5,755 nt of DNA from contig JAISVN010000123.1 of NCBI GenBank assembly GCA_031271555.1, forward strand, positions 1 through 5,755. The letters run 5' to 3'. Made by a program: the position numbers and the translations under genes. Source of the DNA: Candidatus Methanoplasma sp. (GTDB lineage: Archaea > Thermoplasmatota > Thermoplasmata > Methanomassiliicoccales > Methanomethylophilaceae). Of the stretch, positions 1 through 5,285 are shown piece by piece. The notes under the pieces were generated by a model. That model did not search any database and was not told the origin of the DNA. It saw only the letters and a program-made list of their open reading frames with translations. Each line of letters starts with the position of its first letter. Positions within the stretch are counted from its first letter, which is position 1.

Positions 1-305
1 TATTCGCCGCCTTGCACATTTTCGGGTGCTGTCCCCGTTCCCCCATTGAGGTCATATTTCACGGTGTATTGGGCGCCCTTCCATATGGCATAGATCGTGA
101 CGTCATCCTTCTCGATGGCCACTGTTTCGCCTGCTTCATATGAGGTCCCGCTTCCGTCGGGCTGGGTATTCCATCCGGCGAAGTCCTTTCCCGCAGGGCC
201 TGCGATGCTTTCGGCGGATGCGACATCGAAGGTCCCGCCTTCCGGCAGACGGCTTTCATCGAACTCCGGTCCCGTTCCTCCATTGAGGTCGTAGCTTATT
301 GTGTA
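1..305 (-). repeat. InlB B-repeats (Listeria-Bacteroides repeat), one complete and one partial
   Basis: Residues about 789-864 form one full unit: YTISYDLNGGTG at the start, FAGWNTQPDGSGTSY in the middle, GETV, and a closing VTIYAIWK. A second begins at about 867 with YTVKYDLNGGTG and leaves the window. These are hallmarks of the InlB B-repeat (Flg_new) family of extracellular spacer or binding domains in bacterial and archaeal surface proteins. More copies may follow to the left. Confidence 0.9.
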
Positions 306-2669
306 GAACGATAGATAACCGTTATTGATTCCCCGGAGCATCGGATATCCGTCGTTCCTTCTGGGATCTATTGTCCATATCGCATCGCTCCCCTCATCCT
401 CTCCGAAGGACCATCCTTTGAGGATGTCAAGGTCATTGTAATGGGGGGGATACCCTTTTGCGTCTGTCATTTTTGTGAAGTATATCGATCCGTTTGCCAT
501 CGCATCTTCAAGGGTCGGCCTCATCTGGGCAGACGTCTTGGCATCTTCCGTGTACTGTATGCTGTTTCTGTGGTCTCCACTCTCGCCCAAAGGATCTATC
601 GAAATGCGGACCCCATACCAAATACTAATGTAATCTAATGGAATGTTTGCAATACTACGTACAACAACACCATTGATGGTCATCTTATCTTCTAGGAAAT
701 AGCAGTTGACGATCATTCCATGTTCAAATCTGCATGCTATACCGCATGCGTATGTGTATTCTAGCAGCGACGGCGAAGACTGGATCGCGTTTACGGCAGC
801 CGTGTTGTAACAGTTGACCACTAATGAACCGACTATCTGTCCAGCAATGCCGCCTGCATAGGTGAAGTCCAATCCTCCTGAGGCTGTTACTGTGCCTGTG
901 TTGTATAGATCGAATGTGTCCATATAGCTTTGAAACCCATTGATGCCGCCTGCACTGGTGTAGCGTTCTGATGCTCCTGATGCTGTTACTGTGCCTGTGT
1001 TGTAGCAGCAGCGCATTTTCATGTCTCCGATAATGTAGGAAGAATCGTCGGTCTGCGCTTTGCCGACCAGACCGCCGGCAAACATGTTGTATTGTGACGA
1101 TCCCGTGGCAATTACAGGGCCTGTGTTGTAGCTGTATTCTATCAGTCTGCCGTTGATAAAGCATCCGAACAAACCGCCGGCACATACTTCAATTCCCTGA
1201 ACCACTGATGCTTCGACAGGGCCTGTGTTATAACAATAGGATGCAGATGCATCAGATGTTGTCCAACCGCCTATGCCTCCTGCACATGTCGAGAGGGCCA
1301 ATGAGGCTATGACCTGACCTTCATTGTAGGATCCTGTGATGATCGCCCCCTGCCAACCGCCTGCGGTGCCGCCTGCGACTGCAATATCTAAAGCAGCAGA
1401 AATGACTGTGCCCGTATTGTGGCAGTTCTCCACTCTTAGATGCGCCGTAGGTTCATTGCCGGTGTAGGTGTAGATCCTATCGCCATATATGTCGCCGCAT
1501 ATACCGCCGGCATAAGCCCGTCCTCCGTTATAACCCCTTTCGTCATGGAACGAACTGGAAACACTGATGAGGCCTTCGTTGTAACATCCTGACAGATGAA
1601 TCTCTTCTGCCGAACCGGTGGTGTAAAGTCTGCCGACTATCCCGCCTGCATATACGCAAGATGTATTCGATGTGGCGGCGGTCACATTGCCTGTGTTGTA
1701 AGAATCCTCTATATTGGATGTGTCTGTCATTTGGCCGACTATGCCGCCTGCAACCACCCCCCATGGATCGGAAATGTGAGTCGACGGCGAGTGTGATGAG
1801 ACGGTTACGTAACCTCCTTCCATTCCCAAATTGGATATTGTGGAGCCGTCCGCATATCCGAACAGGCCCGCAGCTGCAAGGCCTGTTTGGTCGAACACCG
1901 ATACGTTCAGACCTGTTATGATGTGACCATTGCCGTCGAACTTGCCTCTGAATGGTATGTCTTCGGTTTTGCCGATTGGATCGAAGTTTCCGTTGCTGTT
2001 GAAGGTCTCGCTTCTCACAGTGCCACCCGTCTTTTCGAATACTGCGCTGGTTGTGCCGCCGCCCGTCTTTTCCTTTGTGTTGACTTCCATAGAATATGCG
2101 TACGGCTGATCTGTACCGCCAACATCTATTATCCCGGCTGCGGTCACGACATAATTTCCTATGGGTATCCCATCCATATGTATCACTTCATTTGAGAATG
2201 GGGCTTTGTCGAGAATATCATATTTGGACAGGGTTACCGTATTGCCGTCCGCGTGCTCATAGGATGTAATCATGGATGCGTTGATGGATCTCACGACCGC
2301 ATCTCCGCGGGAAGTGGTGACCGTTATCTCCATGGTGATCTTGGGTTCCGGCCCTTCCGTGTTGTACACGGGCACTATCTTTGCTGTCAGTTTTAGGTCC
2401 ACTCCGCCGTTGGTATCTGTGGATGTGAGATCTATGTCATTGGTAAGATAATAGTTCTTATCCATTCCGTATGCCGCATCCGATCCTATCTTGGCAAGGT
2501 CATCCGGGCCGGATATTGGTATCCATGTCCCATCCGTAAAGTCATTCGTGCTTATCGTTACGTCTACGGGTCCGGCCTCGTTATAGTCTGCACAGTAGAC
2601 TAAAGATGCGGGGATCGCTAAAAGCAAAGATGCTGCTATCGCAAACAATATTGCAGATGGTCTTGACAC
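1..2669 (-). CDS. Adhesin-like secreted protein with GLUG repeats and InlB B-repeats (C terminus beyond window)
   Basis: A single frame is open from a GTG at 2667-2669 to the window edge (889 codons, no stop); the C terminus is missing. Domains in order: signal peptide (about 1-26); a GLUG-protein cap beginning near W49 and ending in NDIDL (77-81); an inserted segment (about 82-227); the cap resuming as NFDPIG (228-233) and FDGNGH (244-249); eleven GLUG-like units (about 264-658) of the form AGGIxG followed by SYNTGxV; a linker with the WTIDPRRNDGYPML closing motif typical of GLUG proteins; and InlB B-repeats from about 789. GLUG and InlB B modules are known from extracellular surface proteins, so the product is probably exported by Sec and displayed outside the cell; the ligand is unknown. 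GTG is chosen because it follows a good ribosome site and begins the signal peptide; no in-frame ATG lies between it and the upstream stop at 2712-2714. The next Met, residue 69, would lose the signal. Confident in the family, not the role. Confidence 0.9.
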   Translation of the reverse strand, partial: MSRPSAILFAIAASLLLAIPASLVYCADYNEAGPVDVTISTNDFTDGTWIPISGPDDLAKIGSDAAYGMDKNYYLTNDIDLTSTDTNGGVDLKLTAKIVPVYNTEGPEPKITMEITVTTSRGDAVVRSINASMITSYEHADGNTVTLSKYDILDKAPFSNEVIHMDGIPIGNYVVTAAGIIDVGGTDQPYAYSMEVNTKEKTGGGTTSAVFEKTGGTVRSETFNSNGNFDPIGKTEDIPFRGKFDGNGHIITGLNVSVFDQTGLAAAGLFGYADGSTISNLGMEGGYVTVSSHSPSTHISDPWGVVAGGIVGQMTDTSNIEDSYNTGNVTAATSNTSCVYAGGIVGRLYTTGSAEEIHLSGCYNEGLISVSSSFHDERGYNGGRAYAGGICGDIYGDRIYTYTGNEPTAHLRVENCHNTGTVISAALDIAVAGGTAGGWQGAIITGSYNEGQVIASLALSTCAGGIGGWTTSDASASYCYNTGPVEASVVQGIEVCAGGLFGCFINGRLIEYSYNTGPVIATGSSQYNMFAGGLVGKAQTDDSSYIIGDMKMRCCYNTGTVTASGASERYTSAGGINGFQSYMDTFDLYNTGTVTASGGLDFTYAGGIAGQIVGSLVVNCYNTAAVNAIQSSPSLLEYTYACGIACRFEHGMIVNCYFLEDKMTINGVVVRSIANIPLDYISIWYGVRISIDPLGESGDHRNSIQYTEDAKTSAQMRPTLEDAMANGSIYFTKMTDAKGYPPHYNDLDILKGWSFGEDEGSDAIWTIDPRRNDGYPMLRGINNGYLSFYTISYDLNGGTGPEFDESRLPEGGTFDVASAESIAGPAGKDFAGWNTQPDGSGTSYEAGETVAIEKDDVTIYAIWKGAQYTVKYDLNGGTGTAPENVQGGE
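696..1883 (-). repeat. Eleven GLUG-like repeat units
   Basis: Translated on the minus strand, the motif [AG]-G-[LIT]-x-G recurs eleven times, each followed after 15-30 residues by a Cys/Ser-Tyr-Asn-Thr/Glu-Gly-x-Val turn. The first glycine before the hydrophobic residue falls at residues 268, 309, 343, 389, 434, 465, 499, 533, 575, 607 and 643, so spacing varies from 31 to 46. The variants include GLFG, GIVG, GICG, GLVG, GING and GIAG. The last unit is degenerate (ACGIACR) and its turn reads NCYF. At DNA level, GCCTGTGTTGTA (YNTG in reverse) is repeated with small changes in many units. The periodic turns suggest a stacked beta solenoid. Confidence 0.88.
876..1004 (-). repeat. Near-identical 30-base direct repeat between adjacent GLUG units
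   Basis: Bases 876-905 and 975-1004 match at 29 of 30 positions (the difference is at 882 versus 981). The offset is 99 bases, exactly 33 codons, so the frame is kept. Both copies encode YNTGTVTASG. Other units share the peptide pattern but not this length of DNA identity, so this pair is probably a recent duplication or gene conversion within the array. Confidence 0.85.
1989..2426 (-). other. Inserted domain splitting the GLUG N-terminal cap
   Basis: In typical GLUG proteins the segment ending NDIDL runs almost directly into WxPIG...FxGxFDGNGH. Here NDIDL ends at residue 81 and the matching NFDPIG starts at 228, so about 146 residues lie between. The insert is cysteine-free with alternating hydrophobic residues (LKLTAKIVPVY, ITMEITVTTS, NYVVTAAGIIDV), as expected of a beta-sandwich domain. 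It ends in a Gly/Thr-rich stretch in which EKTGG occurs twice about 13 residues apart. I do not recognise the domain. Confidence 0.6.
2589..2669 (-). other. Predicted Sec signal peptide of the adhesin-like protein
   Basis: Residues 1-27 give a short basic start (Arg3), a hydrophobic core from Ala6 to Val24 rich in Leu, Ile and Ala, and a polar mature start (ADYNEAG). Cleavage probably falls next to Cys26 or Ala27. The residues before Cys26 (LVY) do not match a lipobox, which wants a small residue just before the cysteine, so lipid anchoring is less likely than simple cleavage, but the exact site is uncertain. Confidence 0.75.
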
Positions 2670-2678
2670 TTGAATTCG

Positions 2679-2684
2679 CTCCTC
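2679..2684 (-). promoter_or_regulatory. Shine-Dalgarno site deciding the GTG start of the adhesin
   Basis: GAGGAG on the minus strand lies nine bases before the GTG at 2667-2669. It is the only good site in this leader, and it supports the non-ATG start that includes the signal peptide. Confidence 0.8.
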
Positions 2685-2754
2685 TTTATTTTTCAGACAG
2701 TAAGATGCGTCTCACATCACGCTGTTCTAATTGTTTTCGGACTTAACTGAATAA

Positions 2755-2804
2755 ACGTATATAATAATGCGCATATAATATAGCATTTATCTAATGATTT
2801 TAAA
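2755..2804 (-). promoter_or_regulatory. Probable promoter zone of the adhesin (TATA-like boxes)
   Basis: The minus strand holds several archaeal box A candidates, ATTATATA (2758-2765) and TTTAAAAT (2797-2804) among them. With the usual 25-base spacing the first would start transcription near 2735, giving a leader of about 65 bases. The self-complementary ATGCGCAT at 2767-2774 lies between them and could bind a regulator. AT-rich composition makes chance matches likely, so the exact box is unresolved. Confidence 0.35.
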
Positions 2805-2822
2805 TTCAATTAGATTTTTTTT
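2789..2822 (+). terminator. Hairpin followed by eight T residues (possible terminator)
   Basis: ATCTAAT (2789-2795) pairs with ATTAGAT (2809-2815) around a 13-base loop containing the self-complementary TTTAAA, and a run of eight T follows (2815-2822). On the plus strand this resembles an intrinsic terminator, but no plus-strand gene ends here. It could stop antisense reads into the adhesin promoter, or simply reflect AT-rich DNA. Confidence 0.3.
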
Positions 2823-2964
2823 CCATTGATTCTTTAGTTTTTAGTACAAATAACATAGTAACTTATATGAAAAATAATTGCTCCTGCGTAAGCAAATTAC
2901 CCATATACTGCACAAAAGATTCCCGTTTCTTTCATAAAAAATTGTATTATGCTTGTTATCAAAA

Positions 2965-2998
2965 CGGATGGAAGAACCATCGTCATCCGCTTTATTTT
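2965..2998 (+). other. Hairpin with competing stems, followed by a T-rich tract
   Basis: CGGATG (2965-2970) pairs with CATCCG (2984-2989). An alternative tight stem, GATGG (2967-2971) with CCATC (2977-2981), uses part of the same bases and so competes with it. TTTATTTT follows at 2991-2998. It may be the end of a short transcript, or the T-rich tract may instead act as the peptidase TATA box. The function is unknown. Confidence 0.3.
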
Positions 2999-3017
2999 CC
3001 TAAACTGATGTACATCA
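2991..3017 (+). promoter_or_regulatory. Possible aminopeptidase promoter with 12-bp palindromic operator
   Basis: TTTATTTT (2991-2998) is a moderate match to an archaeal box A. Eight bases later comes TGATGTACATCA (3006-3017), a perfect 12-bp palindrome. If the box is used, transcription would start near 3018-3022, leaving a leader of about 90 bases, with the palindrome between TATA box and start site, where a bound dimer could block RNA polymerase. The palindrome is certain; its function is inferred. Confidence 0.4.
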
Positions 3018-3100
3018 TACTCGTATCTCGGACGCTCCTGTTTACTGGTATGAGATGGAACTGTTGCCTTACGCAAGAATCAAGTAATCGCCCATGGATT

Positions 3101-3104
3101 AGGT
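3101..3104 (+). promoter_or_regulatory. Weak Shine-Dalgarno site of the aminopeptidase
   Basis: AGGT sits four bases before the ATG at 3109. It is short, but the start is fixed anyway because an in-frame TAG lies at 3100-3102, three codons upstream. Confidence 0.5.
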
Positions 3105-3108
3105 TCAC

Positions 3109-4521
3109 ATGGCAGAAAAAAAGAGCGAAGGGCAGAAATTAGAGGAAAAACTTCTGATGTCGTCCAAGAATCTCGGGGAAAAGGATGGATCTGTTTTTGA
3201 AAAGGCTTCGGAGTTCTGCGAAGGATACAAGGAATTCCTGTGCAACAAGACGGAGAGGGAGGTCCTTGATTATGTCGTACCGATCCTCAAGAAAAAAGGA
3301 TATAAGGAATTCCAACTCGGGAAGAAGTATGCTCCCGGAAGCAAGTTCTACATGAACAACCGCGGCAAAGCACTCATAATGGTGACCATGGGTAAAAGGC
3401 CTGTAGAAGACGGCCTCAGGATCGGCGTGAGCCACACGGACAGCCCGAGGCTCGACTTCAAACCTAACCCTCTGTTCGAAGACACAGATATGGCATACTT
3501 CAAGACACACTATTACGGAGGGATCAAGAAATACCAATGGGCGGCAATACCTCTGTCCCTTCACGGCGTGGTGTCGCTGAAGAACGGAAAGACCGTTACC
3601 GTGAAGATCGGAGAGGATGAGGGAGACCCGGTGTTCTGCGTCACGGACCTGCTTCCTCATCTTGCGATGAACCAGATGAAAAAGCCGGCAACAGATATAA
3701 TCGAGGGGGAACAGCTCAACATACTGGTCGGATGCTGGCCTTTCAAAGATGAGAAGGTCTCCGGCAGAGTGAAGCTGAACATAATGAACATACTCTTCGA
3801 GAAGTACGGCATCACCGAGAAGGACTTCCTGACCGCCGAGTTGTGTGCGGTGCCTGCGTTCAAGCCCATCGACCTCGGCCTGGACAGATCAATGGTCGGA
3901 GCCTACGGACAGGATGACAGTGCATGCGCCTTCACCAATTTCATGGCAGAGATCGACTGCAAAGACCCCGAGTTCACCACCGTGACGGTCTTCGCTGATA
4001 AGGAAGAAACGGGGTCCGACGGAAACACCGGGATGCGTTCGTTCTTCTTCAGGGATTTCCTTGAGGATCTTGTGTCCGCCTACGGGCTTCAGGTGCGCCA
4101 TGTCCTTAAGAGATCCATCTGCCTCTCATGCGATGTCAATGCGGCTGTCGACCCCGCGTTCGGCGATGTGTTCGAAAGGAACAACTGCTCATTCCTGAAC
4201 CGCGGACCGGTCGTTTCCAAATACACCGGAAGCAGGGGCAAGTATTCGACCAATGACGCTTCCGCCGAGACGATGGGTTTCCTCAGGGACATCCTTGATG
4301 AGGCAGAGATACCGTGGCAGGTCGGAGAGTTGGGAAAAGTGGATATCGGCGGGGGAGGGACCATAGCATCCGAGATCTCCCTGCACAATCTCGACACCGT
4401 GGACATGGGGGTTCCAGTGCTGTCCATGCACTCGCCGTTCGAAGTGACCTCCAAGGCGGACGTATATCTTCTGTACAAAGCGATACTCGCATTCTACAGC
4501 AGCAAACTCGAAAAGAAGTGA
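3109..4521 (+). CDS. M18-family zinc aminopeptidase (aminopeptidase 1 type)
   Basis: This complete 470-residue gene encodes an M18 metallopeptidase, a two-zinc enzyme that removes N-terminal amino acids from peptides. The length suits the family, and no signal peptide or membrane segment is visible, so it should be cytoplasmic. The expected residues are all present: His109 in the HTDSPRLDF motif, the bridging Asp269 in GQDDSA, the Glu299 base and Glu300 ligand in DKEETGSDG, Asp342 in SCDVNAAVDP, and His441 in MHSPFEV. A Gly-rich DIGGGGTIA segment precedes the last ligand. Homologues of this size are familiar from Clostridia, while M18 is uncommon in archaea (general knowledge, not tested here), so ancient transfer is possible. 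Codon use matches the neighbours, with ATA and AGG common, so it is not a recent arrival. It is divergent from the adhesin, convergent with the methyltransferase, and probably monocistronic. A role in peptide turnover or scavenging is likely; substrate preference cannot be read. An M42 peptidase is the main alternative but fits the motifs less well. Confidence 0.93.
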   Translation: MAEKKSEGQKLEEKLLMSSKNLGEKDGSVFEKASEFCEGYKEFLCNKTEREVLDYVVPILKKKGYKEFQLGKKYAPGSKFYMNNRGKALIMVTMGKRPVEDGLRIGVSHTDSPRLDFKPNPLFEDTDMAYFKTHYYGGIKKYQWAAIPLSLHGVVSLKNGKTVTVKIGEDEGDPVFCVTDLLPHLAMNQMKKPATDIIEGEQLNILVGCWPFKDEKVSGRVKLNIMNILFEKYGITEKDFLTAELCAVPAFKPIDLGLDRSMVGAYGQDDSACAFTNFMAEIDCKDPEFTTVTVFADKEETGSDGNTGMRSFFFRDFLEDLVSAYGLQVRHVLKRSICLSCDVNAAVDPAFGDVFERNNCSFLNRGPVVSKYTGSRGKYSTNDASAETMGFLRDILDEAEIPWQVGELGKVDIGGGGTIASEISLHNLDTVDMGVPVLSMHSPFEVTSKADVYLLYKAILAFYSSKLEKK

Positions 4522-4539
4522 GCTCCGGCTCACTTTTTT
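4511..4539. terminator. Shared bidirectional terminator containing both stop codons
   Basis: AAGTGAGC (4516-4523) pairs perfectly with GCTCACTT (4528-4535) around the four-base loop TCCG. Plus-strand reading continues into T (run 4534-4539); minus-strand reading runs into TTCTTTT (4517 down to 4511). The aminopeptidase TGA (4519-4521) lies in one arm and the methyltransferase TGA (4530-4532) in the other, eight bases apart. The structure fits a terminator serving both convergent units, although archaea also terminate on T tracts alone. Confidence 0.75.
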
Positions 4540-5285
4540 ATTCCGAGGTATATGTTCACTGCACCGAATGTTTTGACAAAGTATTGAGCCTCGTCGAATC
4601 CTGCCTTGAGGAACTTCTTGGTCATTTCCTCCCCTCTCGGGAAGCCTTCCACGGAGGATGTGAGCCATTCGTATGCTGAGTATTTGCCGTCTATGGTCAT
4701 TCCGCCGTCGTATTTCCTCCCCAGCCTGGCCACCCTGTGTTTCATATGCATCTCATAAAAATATCTGACGAACCTGTCATCCGGTTTGGAGAGCTCTGCG
4801 ACCACCGCCCTGCCTCCGGGTCTCAGCACCCTGTACATCTCATCGATCGCTTTCTGTACATCCGTCACGTTCCGCAGCATGTAGCCTGAGGTGACAACGT
4901 CAAAAGAGCAGTCTTCGAATCTCAGGGCCAGGGCATCCCCTACTTCAAAGGTGACAGGTTTCGGCAGGCCCCTCTCCTTCATCTTGAGCTCTGCGAACTC
5001 CAGCATCTTCGGGGTTATGTCGACTCCGTAGACCTCTCCGCCCTCTCCCGCATTCTCTGCGAGAAGGAACGCTATCTCTCCAGTTCCTGTGCCGATATCC
5101 ATACATTTTTTGGATCTGAGATCGCCGGCCTTCCTCATCATGAAGTTATGCCAGCCTTTTATCATCCCGATGGACATCAGTTCGTTCATTTCATCATAAT
5201 ATGACGCTATTTCAGTGAAAACGTCCTTTACGAATTCCTCTTTGCCGTCGAACTGGGTGCCGTTGGGCTTGGTCTCCTCTGTCAT
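4530..5285 (-). CDS. ubiE: UbiE/COQ5/MenG-type quinone C-methyltransferase
   Basis: This complete 251-residue gene encodes a class I SAM-dependent methyltransferase of the family that methylates the ring of a prenylated quinone precursor (demethylmenaquinone to menaquinone, or its ubiquinone counterpart). The family signatures are in order: VFTEIASYYDEMNELMSIG (residues 22-40), SAM-binding DIGTGTGE (63-70), the acidic GVD (87-89) for the ribose, VGDALALRFED (115-125), LRNV (137-140), and YRVLRPGG (151-158). The C-terminal part keeps the SSVEGFPRGEEM and late FGAVNIYLG segments. Length is normal for the family. The start at 5283-5285 is preceded by GGGGAG; the same frame extends further upstream, but that part lies inside the prenyltransferase gene. 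The ATG overlaps the prenyltransferase stop as ATGA, implying translational coupling. The protein should be soluble or loosely membrane-associated. Archaea do not make ubiquinone, so menaquinone or another prenylated redox carrier is the likelier product; the exact substrate is unresolved. Confidence 0.9.
   Translation of the reverse strand: MTEETKPNGTQFDGKEEFVKDVFTEIASYYDEMNELMSIGMIKGWHNFMMRKAGDLRSKKCMDIGTGTGEIAFLLAENAGEGGEVYGVDITPKMLEFAELKMKERGLPKPVTFEVGDALALRFEDCSFDVVTSGYMLRNVTDVQKAIDEMYRVLRPGGRAVVAELSKPDDRFVRYFYEMHMKHRVARLGRKYDGGMTIDGKYSAYEWLTSSVEGFPRGEEMTKKFLKAGFDEAQYFVKTFGAVNIYLGIKK

Larger units (their letters stand above)
2670..3108. other. AT-rich divergent intergenic region without a convincing gene
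   Basis: These 439 bases separate the divergent adhesin and aminopeptidase. The stretch is much richer in A and T than the flanking genes and should carry both promoters. I see TATA-like sequence facing the adhesin, two hairpins, a 12-bp palindrome and both ribosome sites. I see no tRNA and no known riboswitch. A frame from 2867 to 3142 overlaps the aminopeptidase start but has no ribosome site or recognisable motif. A small RNA cannot be excluded. Confidence 0.75.

Noticed and set aside
724..1185. A 153-codon minus-strand frame rich in Arg and His, with internal repeats
   Set aside because: It is the GLUG repeat region read in another frame; its apparent repeats are inherited from the real coding frame, which is intact throughout.
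690..1900. The repeat array considered as a CRISPR or minisatellite
   Set aside because: The units are irregular in length (31-46 codons), diverged at DNA level, and conserved as protein in one open frame, so they are coding repeats.
1596..2195. Three overlapping plus-strand frames opposite the adhesin
   Set aside because: They are antisense shadows, with no ribosome sites and no protein features, lying under an uninterrupted minus-strand gene.
2885..3075. An 8-base inverted repeat, TGCGTAAG and CTTACGCA, 175 bases apart
   Set aside because: It is too short and too far apart to mean much in a region of this size; no mobile-element feature or flanking duplication is present.
3100..3111. A GGTTCA sequence resembling a tRNA T-loop
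   Set aside because: No acceptor stem, anticodon arm or complementary T stem can be built around it; it is part of the aminopeptidase leader.
2867..3142. A 91-codon plus-strand frame in the intergenic region
   Set aside because: It has no ribosome site, overlaps the well-supported aminopeptidase start by 34 bases, shows no motif and has composition like noncoding DNA.
3139..3660. A 173-codon frame antisense to the aminopeptidase
   Set aside because: It lies wholly opposite a gene with all family motifs; codon bias in the real gene explains the absence of stops.
4189..4679. Long frames on both strands across the convergent gene junction (159 codons minus, 121 codons plus)
   Set aside because: They cross both real genes and the terminator, and neither has a start signal or a family motif.
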